From Tetrahymena elliotti 4EA (taxonomy: Eukaryota; Ciliophora; Oligohymenophorea; Hymenostomatida; Tetrahymenidae), in the NCBI GenBank assembly GCA_000231825.2, contig JH720301.1, positions 920,874-984,873 on the forward strand: a DNA stretch of 64,000 nt, in the 5' to 3' direction. Both the position numbers and the translations under genes were made by a program. Each line of letters begins with the position of its first letter. The first letter of the stretch is position 1. Positions 50,884 to 63,254 of the stretch are shown in pieces. The notes beneath the pieces were generated by a model, which ran no database searches, was not told the DNA's origin, and worked only from the letters and a program-made list of their open reading frames with translations.

Positions 50884-53800
50884 ATGAGCAAATAAAGTGA
50901 AATGGAAGAGATAGAATACGAATCATCTGTGTCAAGCAATTTATCGTTCTTAGAAGATTAGCCAATTAAGAAATCAGACAAATCTGACATTAACTCACCA
51001 TTAAAAACAAATCTTCTTAGTAAATTACAAAAGGAATTAAAAGATAAGGGATCTAGCATATAAGGAAGTAATGAAGAAGGAAATTAGGCTGATGGTGTTG
51101 AAAAAGAAAAACAATCCCTTACTCCATAAATAAATAAGAATTCTGAGAATAAGGTTACTGAAAAATAAGTTTCTCAGGAAGTCTAAGAGCCTGAACATGC
51201 AAAAAAGAGTAGTATATTTTAATCTGAAACATTATTTTTCCACTCTGATTAATTTTCCCGGCCTAAAATAAAACATAGAAAATTTTATAAAAAATATTTT
51301 TTGAATTAAAATAAAATAGAAGAGGATTCAAAAATAGAGATGGAAGAAGAGCAACCACCAGTAGAAGAACAAGAAGAAGGGGAAAATGCAAATATTGAGG
51401 AAGAAGGAGATCAAAATAATCAATAAAAGGAAAGTGATGAAGATAATGATGAAGATAAAGATGACGATGATAAGGATGATGAAGATGAAGAAGATGGACA
51501 AGAAGGTGGTAATAGTTAAAAAGAGAGTAAAGAAAATGATAAAAATGCAGGTGCTCACTCAAATAATAAGAAAAAAAGTTTATAATAATCAAGTTCTGCC
51601 TCCTAAAAAAAGACTTAGCAAAAAGGAAAAGTAAATAGTAGTAGCAGTAATGCATAAAATCCTAATGCATCTAAATAAACTACCAATTAAGCATCTACCA
51701 GTAGCAACAAATAAAATGCTGCTAAATCAGCTAATTCATCTACTACAAATTCAAGTAAGTAATAATAAGAGTCAGCATCAACATAAAATTAGAAGTTGAA
51801 TCAAAAAAGAAATATGGCCTAAAGATAGCTTGAAGAGGATTAACCAAAAGCAAGCTAGAGCTAATAAACAGCTAGTTAAAGTAATTCAGCATCTAACGGA
51901 AATCAAGCAGCATCTACATAAAACTTAACACCTTAAGTATCTCAAAGTGCACCTTCATAATAGCAACCTCCTAAGCCTGTTAAGAAACTATCTTCAAAGT
52001 TTTACTTATATAAGGAAGGTACATCCATTTACTCATTCATTAAGCAATATAAATAAATAATTAAATAAAATAGATATTAGATTATATTTTCTTTAGGATT
52101 AAAATAAAGATCTACTTAATAAAATCAATAGAATAATTTTCTTTAAAGATCAATAACTATAAAAAATTATATTATTTTAAAATAGGTGTTAAGTTGCCCG
52201 ATCTTAGTGAATAATTAAATTAAACTATTGAAGTTAGAGTATCTAAAGAATATATTCATCGTTTCAATAAGCAATACCTTTCTAGAAATATATGGGGAAG
52301 TGAGAACTACACAAGTGACTCTGACATTGTTTGTATATTAATTCACCATGGATTTGTTAAGTTTGATTAACCTGAGCTGTAGAAGGACTCTAAATATGCA
52401 GGAGTTTAAGTAACATTTACAGTTAGTAAAAACAGAAAAGGTTACAGTAGCTAAGAGAAGAACAGCATCACTTCTCGCCCTAATAAAGCATATTCAGGAT
52501 ACACAATAAAGCCTAATTCATGCAATTTCATCACAACTTTAGGCTCTCAAGAAGATCTTAACAGGAATGCCGCCTTGATGTGCACTCCAGTTGGAAGAAA
52601 GAAAGTAAGAATAGAATATTTGAATTCTTTTTAATTTAGATTTTTAATTAGAGAAATAATTATTTTGAAATTAGATTCCTATTTTTAAAAATTTTGTAGC
52701 AAATTTTTTGGAAAAAAATAAAGAAAAGGGCAAGTTTACTTGCAAATACATTTAGAATATGAAAGCATTTCAGAAAATAAAAATATTTTTTACTCACAAA
52801 AAAACAAAACTAGAATTTGAATAAATAACCATCTTTTTTTGGTTAAATTTTTGAATTTATTTTCTTTATTTGCTTCTACATTTAGCACAAATTGATTTAT
52901 TTTTAATTAAAAAAACTATCTAAAATTTAAACAAAATCTTCAGTTTTTATTGATCAATTAATTTAATCATTGATCGACACATTTAGATAGGTAGATTGAA
53001 AAATAGCTAGTTGATTGATTTGTTGTGGAAAAACTTTCAATTTAAAGCTGTAAATCAGAGAGATGAAAATAGAAATAATATTTTTCAAAGTTTTACTGGC
53101 TGCTAATTCATTCAAAGCTGATTACAAATTTTACGCTACCTGTATTTTTTATGTTGATAAGAATTTATAATCATCTACATTAGTTTATTTAGATTTAACA
53201 TTAGGGTGTTTTTAATTCAACTGTTTGTTCTTTTCAATAGTAAAAAATTCACAAAGCCAGCTCTAATTCATTTTTCTAAATTTAATTTTGTGTTCACTAG
53301 TTTTAGCTTTTTACAGAGGCTAAAATGGGATAGAATAGAATATTATTCAACCAGCCATTTTATTTTTTTACTAGTTGTAATACCTCCTTCTTTCTTACAT
53401 AAAATTTCAGAAGCAAAATTACAAATTTATCAAATATCTCATTTAAAAAAAAGATAAAGCCAAATTATGTTCTCTAACCTAGAAATATTTTGCCTATTCC
53501 TGAAGTAAATATAACATTTAATCTGAGCAACGATCCAGCATATAAGTATAGTATTGTTAATTTCTGTGATAAGAGTGATGAATCTAAAGACTGGATAACT
53601 CACAAACTCTAGACACATGCACTATATATAGAAAATGATAAAGAGAGATATGAAATCAGCAGAGTTCCTGAAGGTGAAATGAATTTAGTGAATGAATTCG
53701 ATGCTTATAAGTTTTCTAGAGTAAAAGACCCTCTAATGATAGATAATGAAGAGATGTAAAAGCAAAATATTCCTCTTTCTGCGGACATGGTAGAGCTGAT

Positions 53801-53918
53801 ACACACAGATTTAGATTGGAGCGATTTTAAATGGGGCTCTAATGTCTTGATAATTAAAGAAATCGAAATTTAAAATTTAAAATGTTTCAAATTTTACATT
53901 AAGAATTAAGTAGATTGA
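50884..53918 (+). CDS. Rxt3-domain protein, candidate HDAC-complex subunit, 672 aa
   Basis: Exons: 50884-52018, 52186-52604 and 53454-53918; introns are 167 and 849 nt and in phase. The first exon encodes a long disordered region with an extreme acidic block (DEDNDEDKDDDDKDDEDEED, about residues 182-201), followed by Ser/Gln/Ala-rich sequence. The Rxt3 signature follows: TIEVRVSKEYIHRF, then SRNIWGSENYTSDSDIVCIL and IHHGFV. In the family, a conserved R..WGTD.YTDDSDI......HSG is seen. It continues after a Gly/Ser/Arg linker with VNITFNLSNDPAYKYSIVNF and later DAYKFSRV, matching the second half of the domain. In yeast, Rxt3 belongs to the Rpd3L histone deacetylase complex, so a nuclear co-repressor role is inferred. 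The 849-nt intron splits the domain. Confidence 0.92.
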
Positions 53919-54789
53919 ATGAAATGGATTAGAGAAATAGAGTCAACAAATAAAAAAAACAATCAAAAAAAACTAACCAAACTTCATAATAAAACACACT
54001 ATTAAAAATATATTTTTAAACAGCCCATCTATTTTAATTAATTATCATTTTTTATATGAAAAGAAGAGCTGGCTATTTGAAATTTAGTCAAGCTAAGCTA
54101 GTTAGTTTTTATATTAATTACTTAACAAGAATTTAAAGCTAGCCAAAAAAATTTAATTTTATTGATCTTTTTATAAATGTTCAAAATTATGTCGATCTCA
54201 ATTTATATAAATTTGTATGTATGAATGTAGATGAATTTAATTTTTTTTTAGTTAATTAGAATACTGAATACATTAATATTTAGTTAAATTATATGTCATT
54301 TTTTAGTTTGGATAGATCGCTTCCATCTTCGTTCGATATTTGAGTTAAATCAAAATTAATTTAATTTTTGTACTTTTTTAAGTTAATAACTATTATTTTT
54401 TAATCAAATGCAAACTAAATAATCATCCTCATAAAACTACATCAAGAATACCTTTCAATGAATACTTTGTTCTGTATTTCAATTAGATAGTTTCATATTT
54501 TAGTATTCTACAAAAGATAAAGTAATTTGAATTTTTAGTAGAAAAGATAAATTTTAAACTTTAAAACCTTGAAGCCTTTTCTTTCTTCAAAATATGAAAT
54601 CTTAATGAAAATTAGATATTTGTAGTTGAGAGATATTTAAAAGAAATTTATTTTTGAAAGAACTAGACAGGCCTGGCTTTATGAAATTTTCTGATGATAA
54701 TAACGCAGGTATTGATTGATTATTAGAAAGATAGGTCTATAGATAGAGATTAATTAGTTAGATAGAATAATTAATTAATTTGTTTGTTA
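53919..54789. other. Intergenic, AT-rich
   Basis: One less AT-rich patch (54655-54720) contains TGATGATAATAACGCAGG, which includes a C-box-like TGATGA, but no convincing D-box/terminal-stem arrangement was found. The rest is simple AT-rich sequence. Confidence 0.45.
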
Positions 54790-57700
54790 TTTTTTTTCCA
54801 TAAATTTTGATAAAAATCAAATTTCACTATTTCTATTGATTTTACATTTACTCTATTTTGCATATTTTCTTACGAACTTTACATTACTTTTTTATTAAAA
54901 ACTATTTACTAACTGGAAACTTTGTTCCACTCACTACATTAATTACTAAACAAAGATTTTAAAGTTAAATATTTTGTCCTATTTTTCTTAGCTTACTTTT
55001 CTTAAAAAAGATTTTAAAATTTAATATTTGAAAGTAATATAGGGCAGTTATTATCCTAGGAGTACCACAATTTCCTTTTAAATAAATAAAATTCTGTAAA
55101 GAGATATTTATCTAACCTCAGAAAATTATGGGGATAGTTGTCATTTACTATTTACAAGGTTACAAGATTTGATTGAAAAATACATAAATCTTGAAGTTTT
55201 CAAACACCACCACTTAATAAACAAGAATAGAATGCTTAAAATACAAGCATGAATATTTTAAAAAAATTTCAACTCTATTAAAAATTTTTAAACCTAATAT
55301 ATTCGGAACTTACCACACTGGATCCACAGAGGAGACTATTACCTCTTAAACAAACTAAAAATTTTTGACTAAGGAAAAAGGTAATTATTTTTTTAAAAAC
55401 AATTTATAAGTATTTAGGGCAAGGTGAATATATATAGAATGATTACTAGAAAAGTAATACTTGGATTTTTAACTGATATATAGATAGATATCTTGCTAGC
55501 TATAAATAAATAACTAGATAATCATAGAAGAAATTTTAATCTTTTTTTGGATCCAATTAATGATTTTTTTATGTATCACAAGAAAAAATTATTAAAATAA
55601 TATTTAACAAGAAGATTGAAAGATAGATCAAATTATTTCACAATTCTTACATACTAATTAAAAATTTATATTTTAAAGATCTAAATACCCCGTTAACCTT
55701 TACGTTTAATATCTTGATAGAAAACATTATTCTTTTGTTAACATTTAATTAGTTTACAAATTTTCATAGCAGCTTTTTGACTTAAATTAACATTTCTTCA
55801 TAAAATCCACTCTTTGTTATTTAAAAAAATATTTTTAAGATTATTTTTAAGCCAAATTTACCCTTCTCTAGCTTAGTTTAAAGATGAATTCTTTTCAGAA
55901 TTTATGCATCAAATAATATTTCATATAAAAATTTAAATATGCACATCAAATAATTAATTTTTTTCCTCTTTTATCTATGAGATATAGAAATAATGATAGC
56001 TACTGTAAGTGGTGATTGTTAATATTCAATTTCGAAAAAGGATTTGTAAAAGAATAGGGAAAAGAGCTTTATTCAAACAATTTTTATCTTGAAATAAGTT
56101 AATTGAATAAGTAAATGATAAGGTATATATGTAGGCAAATATATATATGAAAAGATATTTTACTTTAATATCTATAATTCTTTCTTATGATGTATTTATT
56201 TGCTTGCTTGCTTTGGAAAATTTAAAAGAATTATTTTGAATTTAAAATTGAAAAAAAGGCCTAAAGACATAATAATAACTTTGGCCATAGAGAACTGAAC
56301 ATGATCTCTGCTCATATAAGATCATCTTTCAATGCGAAATTTAACTTCAATTTTCTGCTACTGTACTTATTTAATAGATTTTATTATTCTCTGATCGATA
56401 ACAATAACGCAGTGTTTTTATCTATACCATTAGAATTGATAAAATATACTGGGTAGACTTGAAAGTCATGTAATTAGAGAAACAAAATTTATAAGATAAA
56501 GGTTAAATTAGAATTTTTAATCGTCTAGTTTACATATTGTTTCAAAAATAAAGAAACCTTGTGGAAGTCTTTGCCCAAAGTACTATTGGTTTACAAAAAA
56601 AAATTAATTTAAGTATTTTGTTTATTTTTGTGTTTTGCCATCAATCGATTGATGTCATTGAATTGGATTGTTATTAAAATTCAGCACTTAAAGAAATTTC
56701 CAGAAATTTGTTAAATTCAAACAGAGTAATACATTCAATAAAACAATGTATTTAAAAAAAATCTATTTCACAATCTTAAATATAGAATGGCTTTCTACTC
56801 ATACTATGGTCCACTTACATATAATCCTTTCAAAATAAAAATTTAGTTTTAAATCCTTAAGTTGGCCAGCCAGCCAGCAACTCCTTTAATTGAAACAATC
56901 TTTTTTTCTTACTGTCTAATTTTTTTTGAATACCTTTTTACACTGGATAAATATGTTTGAACTAGACAAAAGCAGTCTATTCTAGCCATTATATCATAAA
57001 GCCATCAGAAATATTCTGTAATCCATGATAAAGTATTTGTCTAGCTTGCCTTTTACATTGCAGAAAATTCTTTAAAAATATTTTTGAAAAAAAATTAAAA
57101 AAAAGCGGTTTTGATAAATTAGCTTATTTTCTTTAGAGCAAAAAATAGCATAATGTGCACTAGAAATCTTAAATAATTAGAAAAATTTTGTATAAATAAA
57201 ACAGGGCTAATGTTTTTAAATCTATAATATATTGTACCCAAAAATATAGAAGAAGATAAGAAAGAACTTACTCTTCTTTCTGAGCATTTTTTTGCATAAA
57301 TTTTTTAAGAAAGAAATTAAATTGAAGGAAAAAATAATGAAAACTATACATGTGAAAATAAGTAAATAATTAAATATCTCACACTTTATAACGAATTTTA
57401 TCTGTATTCTTGTAATTTATTTAATTGCTTAATTTACATTTTTAATTATTTTTCTTTTAAAATCCATTTTTCTTTTTAGTTTGGAAAAGCTTTTCAACTT
57501 TTTTGAAAAGAAGTATTTGAATTTATCTGTTTAGCTTAGATGAGCAAGGAAGGATAGATAGCAGTAAATCTTACAAAATTATAATTTCATAAAAAAGTTT
57601 TTATTGAATAAATGAAGATTTCAGATTCAGTGAAAAAGTTAGAATTGAAAAACTTAACAGCGGATTACAAAATCCATTTACAGAATGTTAAATGCATTTT

Positions 57701-57809
57701 AAAAAATTAAGTTAGTATTACAATAATCCAGAATATTGTTAGAGAAGCTTATCAGTTTTCTTTTATCATTCGATATCTAGATTTATTGATTATTTGTTTG
57801 TTTGATTGA
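54790..57809 (+). CDS. Unresolved chain of coding-like segments (one or more multi-exon genes or pseudogenes)
   Basis: Several + strand segments translate with gene-like composition but could not be joined. At 54790-55252 a hydrophobic stretch is followed by YYPRSTTISFQINKILQR and YLTSENYGDSCHLLFTRL. At 55290-55384 the segment includes NIFGTYHTGSTEETI. At about 55975-56110 it includes MIATVSGDCQYSISKKDLQK. At about 56230-56893 a 200-codon open frame includes SIDVIELDCYQNSALKE. An 89-codon ORF lies at 57540-57809 (MSKEGQIAVNLTKL). Some joins would need 35-40-nt introns. The SGD...-KKDL pattern faintly recalls PAS-domain proteins common in ciliates, but this is weak. Chance opening under a one-stop code cannot be excluded for any single piece. 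Confidence 0.28.
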
Positions 57810-57979
57810 TAGTTAGATAGATAGAGAGATAGTATTTGATTTTGTAATATTCTTTAGTTAAGGAAAATAAATAAAAAGTTAAAAGTAAACTTTTTTCTTT
57901 CTTTCTGCATTTGTTCTTCCGTAATATCATTAATTAGTTTTTTACACTTAATTTTTATGGAGATTTTCAAGTAAAATAA

Positions 57980-58390
57980 ATGTTAAATTCATTTTTTACT
58001 GCTTCAAAATATTTATTTCAAATATTCAGGAATATTGGTGAGCCTGCTTATTGTGTTTTATTTGCTTGGTTCTGGAAGAATTCGAAAATATTAATATTGT
58101 GTAAGAAAAACGTTGAAACAGTATCATTTTAAATATAAGGATTTTTCTTTAAAAATATTCTTTTGCAAATAAACTAAAATGTTTATTTAATAAACAACAA
58201 AAATAGTTCTATAAATGAATAATTTTTTCTTTCTCTATTCGACTTTTTAATGCTCGATCTAGAACTGAATTTGAAATATGATATTTGCTTTTATTTTTCT
58301 ATCAATATCAGTCAAATCAAGAAAATCTGGGGGCTATAAAATTTTATTTCAATTTATAGTTCTTAAAATTTAATTTATTTCAAAATCTGA
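57980..58390 (+). CDS. Possible exon or small gene, 136 codons, lectin/LamG-like strand pattern
   Basis: An open frame from ATG 57980-57982 to TGA 58388-58390. Its first half (FTASKYLFQIFRNIG, EPAYCVLFAWFWKNSK) is rich in Trp and Phe and resembles the strand that opens concanavalin/LamG-type folds (..F.l.fWfk..). The second half is Asn/Leu/Ile-rich with LDLELNLKYDICFYF. It may be an exon of a larger gene spanning this block rather than a stand-alone gene. No signal peptide is visible. Confidence 0.33.
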
Positions 58391-60279
58391 TGTGATTACA
58401 ATTAGCTCTTACCATATGTATTACATTAACATACGAGGATGAATGAGCAAGCAAAACTATAAAGTACCAAACTAAATATCTAAAATTATACTAAAATATT
58501 TCACTTATAGTTAAAACTAAATAAAAAAATCCTACTTCTTATCTTTTCCATTCTTTTCCTTAATTTTCTTGCAACTTATTTTATTTCTTATGAGGTAATA
58601 ATAATAGAAATAATAAGATTGTTTGTAATCCATTAAAAGAGTGAAGCAATTAAATATGTAATCTAATAAGTCTTAAAAATAAATTAAGCCGTCTTACATT
58701 TTTACATGGTAAAACAGTTAAATGGACAAATAAAAAATCAAACAACATCACTATTAACAGAGTAAAGACAGAAAAAAAGTATAAGAAAATGAGGCTGAGA
58801 AGTTAATTGAAATTTTATTTGCTACAATCTTTTGAATCATTAGAAGAAATAAAATAAGTATATAGAATCAATCAATCAAATAGACTAATTTTATAGCATT
58901 CAAGGTATCTTTCTATCTATATATTAATCAATCAATTAATCTGTATAGATATAGAAAAAAGAAATTCACTTAATCATAAATAAATTAATGTGTGTCTCTG
59001 CATGTATGTGTATGTATTTATTTATGATATTTTGTATTACCATAAATTAAAAAGTGTTAGTGATGGGGTTGTCACAAAATTAAATTTCGCAGAGGGAGAA
59101 ATTATTCCATTCCCCTCTTCAATTATTTTATTTATTTTTCTCTATCTTATAGAAAATAATAATTATTAGTCTATATTGATGAATTTATGATTAATCTTTT
59201 ACTCTAGTCTCTAAAACTATTGGATAAGAATTCATTATATTAAGATTACTTTTTTAAGTGCCACCTATCTTAATTAAGTTAGCGAGCTCAAAAGTGCTCT
59301 ACTCCTTTATTTATAGAAGTAATTTTCTTCCAAGAAATTTCTTTATTATTACTTTTATTTCTATGTAATCTCTTTGATTTAGATTTTGCTCTACAATTTC
59401 TTTACGTTTTATTATTATTTAAAAGTAATTTAGATGCTTTCACATCACAAAAAATGTAAACCAAATAAATACTTCTCAAATATTATGTTTTGTCCCCTAA
59501 GTATAATTAAAATTTTTCCTACTAACGGAGTAAGAAGCTCAATCATATTATTTAAATACTTTACTAATTAATCCTTGAATTTTTAATTTTATAATCAATT
59601 GGTCGAATCATTAATTAATATTTTAAGCTCATAATGTTGTGGTTAGCATTAAAGGCAGCAAGCACTCAAAATATCTTATTTATAATTTTTCATTTTTGGG
59701 GGTAGAAACAAAAATTAAATTTTTTTAAAGATGAAAATTTGTAACGTAAAATACAAGATTTTCTCTTCTCCTTCAAAGTATTTTTAATACTATTTTGTTT
59801 AATTTATTGCTTACCTAAAATTATATATTCTGTATACAATAGATAATACATAAAACGTAACATAAGTTTTTTTAAGATTGGCTTAAAAAGTGATTAAACA
59901 TATAAAGGTCATAGATTTCAAGTTGTTAGTTTAAAAATTTGTATTGGAAATTAATAGATGGTTTTAAATTAAATTAGAAAAATGATGTTTGAAAATGTGT
60001 TTATTTATATATCATGAAATATTTTCTGTAAACTCACTAAATTTCTTACATATTTCTTAAAAATAAAAAAATTACCCTTAATTTGCTAATAAAACAAATT
60101 ACTATTTAAATAGTAAAGAATATTTTGATTCATCACAAACAAATTTATAGAATTTCCTTCAAAAAGTTAAAAAGTTGATTGGGAATTTAGCAATTAAATT
60201 GTTTAAATTACATTCATTAATATTATCAAATTAATCTATTTAAAGAGGATTAATTTTATTTTCATTTAAATAGCTGTAA
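58391..60279. other. Intergenic or intronic, AT-rich
   Basis: No coding segment could be supported. Short microsatellite-like runs occur around 58915-58935 (AATCAATCAATTAATC) and 58990-59020 (TGTGTATGTATT). Confidence 0.45.
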
Positions 60280-63112
60280 AAGAAGGTAATAATCAGATGT
60301 ATAAATAATTGATTTAAAACTATGAGAAATATTAAACGTTAGTAAGCCAACTACAATTTAGTTGCAAAGTTTTCTTTAAAAAGACAAAATTTTTGTACTA
60401 TTCATTTTTTGATGCTCAAATTATATAGGGTGAGGCTAACTTTTAAAAAAAAAATAATGATTAATTAATTAATTAGTTATTTAAGTGTTAGATATATAAA
60501 CCTTATTTTTTCAGGCAAAAATTCTTCAGATGAAAAGTTGTTACAAATTAAAGAAGGAAAAACACATTGATCTAGAGAATTTATCAGAAAATTGAGATTT
60601 ACAAGCGAATTTCAGGATAAATTTAAATCTCAACTAAAGATGCCATTATTAAGTGATTCAAATATAAACTTTAAACTTGTTAAATACTTAAATTTCTTGC
60701 TTTATTTAAATCAAACATACTACTAGAAAAAAAATAAGTTTTTTGACATTAAATACCCATAATTGTTAGTCAAAAGCCTTTGATCTATCCATGTCTTTTT
60801 TATCTATAATCTTTATCCTATGAATTCTATCTGCTTTTTACTAAACTACTAGCTAGTTTTTATACTTTTCTTTATCTAAACACTAAGTTTTCGTTATTTT
60901 AAAGAAAATCTATTTCTTGAGCTAATTAGGTTTAAATCAACTATCAGAGAAATTACAGAATAGCATTTTGGTTTTCAAAAATATCTTAATTTGATTTCAG
61001 AAACAAACTAAATAATTCTATAAGTAAATAAGATTTTTGAAGTAATCGAAAAATTAGAAATTACTCTATCAGAGGCATAAAATTTAATTGATCAAAAAGA
61101 TTTAGGATAATAGAATCATTTATAGAAAACAATATTTTTTGTATTTTTAAATATTGTATGCTTAGCAATTTGAAAATAATATTTTTTTGACAATTTTCTG
61201 GAAACTTGTAGTTAACAACACTAATAATGATGCAGCGCTTTATTAAAATTTTGATAAATTTTAACAAAAACCTGAAAAATGATGATAAGAATTCATGAAC
61301 ATTTCTTTTTAATAATTATTTTAAAGAAATTAATGAGAAAAAACAGTAATTTTAAGAAAACGAGTTGCAGTTGTTGACTCGACTATTTTACTATTTAATG
61401 AATTGTATAATTATTTAGTATATGAATTAATTAAAATAGATTATCTATTATTACTATACTTTCAATAAATAAGCATTACTCAACTCTTTCCAAAATTTAT
61501 TATAAATAAGCTAATAAGCAAATCAATTAATCAGATAATAAGATAATAGAAGTAAATTTTTCTTTACCAATCAAGAAAATCTTAGCAAAATATGATGAAT
61601 AAAATTTAACAGAGAGTGAGATTAGATTAGATTAAAGATATGTGAGAAAAATTCATTTTTTTTGTTTTTTGGAATAGGAAAATCTAAATTAAATATGAGA
61701 AAACACATAAAAAGGTATAGAAATTTTTAAATAAGCAATTAAATTGTAAGTCGAATAAAATAAAAATTTAATTATTAACTAAATGTAATTTTTATGAATC
61801 ACTGTACAAAAAGGAGTAATTAAATTTGTTAATAGGTAAATTTGATTCCCTCTTTTACGTTATAAGAAAATATTAGCAAAAAAATAGCTAAAAATATTGA
61901 ACTTAGTCAAAAAGCAAATCCCTAATTATTGCGCTTGAGAAAGAAAAAGCCCATATAGTTCTACCTATTGGTTTTATCTAATATTTAGCATTGAATATAA
62001 GATAAAGGGTTAATTATTTGTTTTGATGTTTGAATTTTAGAATAAAAAATATGTATATATCAATAGATGAGGGTGGGTGATTAGGGTAGGAAATCTTAAT
62101 TAATGGTAAAACAGTAATATTACTAGTTTCTAATTGCGCTTGCCCGCAATCATTTAATTGTTAAGGAGAAAATACATTCTTAGGATTTATTTTTTAATTA
62201 AAAGATATAATGTTTTTCCCATCCTAACATATTCTAATTTGGTTGTAACAAAATTAATTTCATTATATTTTTTGTAAATTAGTAGTTTGGGATTATTTTG
62301 AGTAATACTATTTATTTTCTCTAATTAGGAGAAAAACTTAATAGGTTCATTCCATAGCGACCTGATTTTAATTTATCTTATTGTGCTCAATGGGTAGGAA
62401 ATTTTTTTTCTTTTTTGCATCCTCTACCTGGTTAGCTATAGAATTTGTTAAAAAACTATTAAGAATTCTTTGTAAGCTCATAGGTTTACTATAATTTTAG
62501 CGAAAATAGAGAAGGAATTTGAGAGATATGTAACTTATTTCAGTATTTTAAGCAGCTGATTTTTTTGTTGAGATATTTCACTTCTATTAATATTAACAAA
62601 TTAATTAATTATCAATTTGTATAGAATTATTTAACTTTTTTGATTGGTTTCTCATCACCCCCTTAAGTTTTTGATCTTAAAACTTAAATGTTGTAAAATA
62701 AATAAATAGAAATTAATTGCAACTTCACGTTCATTTTCAAATCAAGAACAGCTAGAAAAATTTAAATAAAAGCAATTAAGATTGAAGTAAATCTATTTTC
62801 TCTTTTTAGGCGTTACCTTAAGAGATACTCGAGTCAGTTAATTTAGAACTTTACCTAAAAAATATTTTGAGAATTATACTTTCATGGCATGGGTTAGCAT
62901 GCCTGAGTAAATATCAAAAATGTATTCTTTATACTTAACATATTTATTTGAAAATGTAAAGAATAATATCAGACTCAACAATAGTTATTAAGCAAGTTAT
63001 TAAAAAATAAATTTTGACAGTAATGAATAGAAATCAAATTAATCTAGAAATAGGAATGCATCATATAGTTTACTTAGTTTATCTATCGAACTAGTTTCTA
63101 TTAATGGGTTGA
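60280..63112 (+). CDS. Probable multi-exon gene, possibly LamG-like surface protein; structure incomplete
   Basis: Coding-like segments follow one another on the + strand. About 60287-60439 (CKVFFKKTKFLYYSFFDA) is joined over a GTGAGG...TTTCAG intron to GKNSSDEK. Next come EFIRKLRFTSEFQDKFKSQL, then about 60840-61140 (FKSTIREITEQHFGFQKYL, IFEVIEKLEITLSEAQNL). These are followed by 61440-61660 (NFSLPIKKILAKYDEQNLTE), 62100-62200 (EILINGKTVILLVSNCACPQ) and about 62331-62521 (FIPQRPDFNLSYCAQW). The last segments are 62810-62895 (KYFENYTFMAWVSMPE), joined over a 56-nt intron to a last exon ending at TGA 63110-63112. The F.AWV and INGK.V elements recall LamG-type folds. In-frame TGA codons at about 60567, 60779 and 62081 need introns or imply decay. 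Confidence 0.4.
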
Positions 63113-63254
63113 AAGATAAACGATATAATTTAATTAAAAAAAAAATAAATAATCTAACTAAAAAAATTTAATAAAAACTAGAAGCAACTAATTAACACAA
63201 AAATAATTTAATTATTGTTATTATAATTAACTAAAATACCTATAATCCTGTCAA
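63113..63254. other. Short intergenic spacer
   Basis: It is AT-rich and lies immediately upstream of the last gene; presumably its promoter and 5' UTR. Confidence 0.5.

Noticed and set aside
51263..51655. - strand His/Leu/Phe-rich ORFs and a + strand Lys/Met-rich ORF
   Set aside because: They are out-of-frame readings of the acidic Asp/Glu and Ser/Gln region of the Rxt3-domain gene.
53206..53457. 83-codon standard-code ORF on the + strand
   Set aside because: It lies inside the 849-nt intron of the Rxt3-domain gene, is Phe/Leu/Ser-rich, and its frame does not join the flanking exons.
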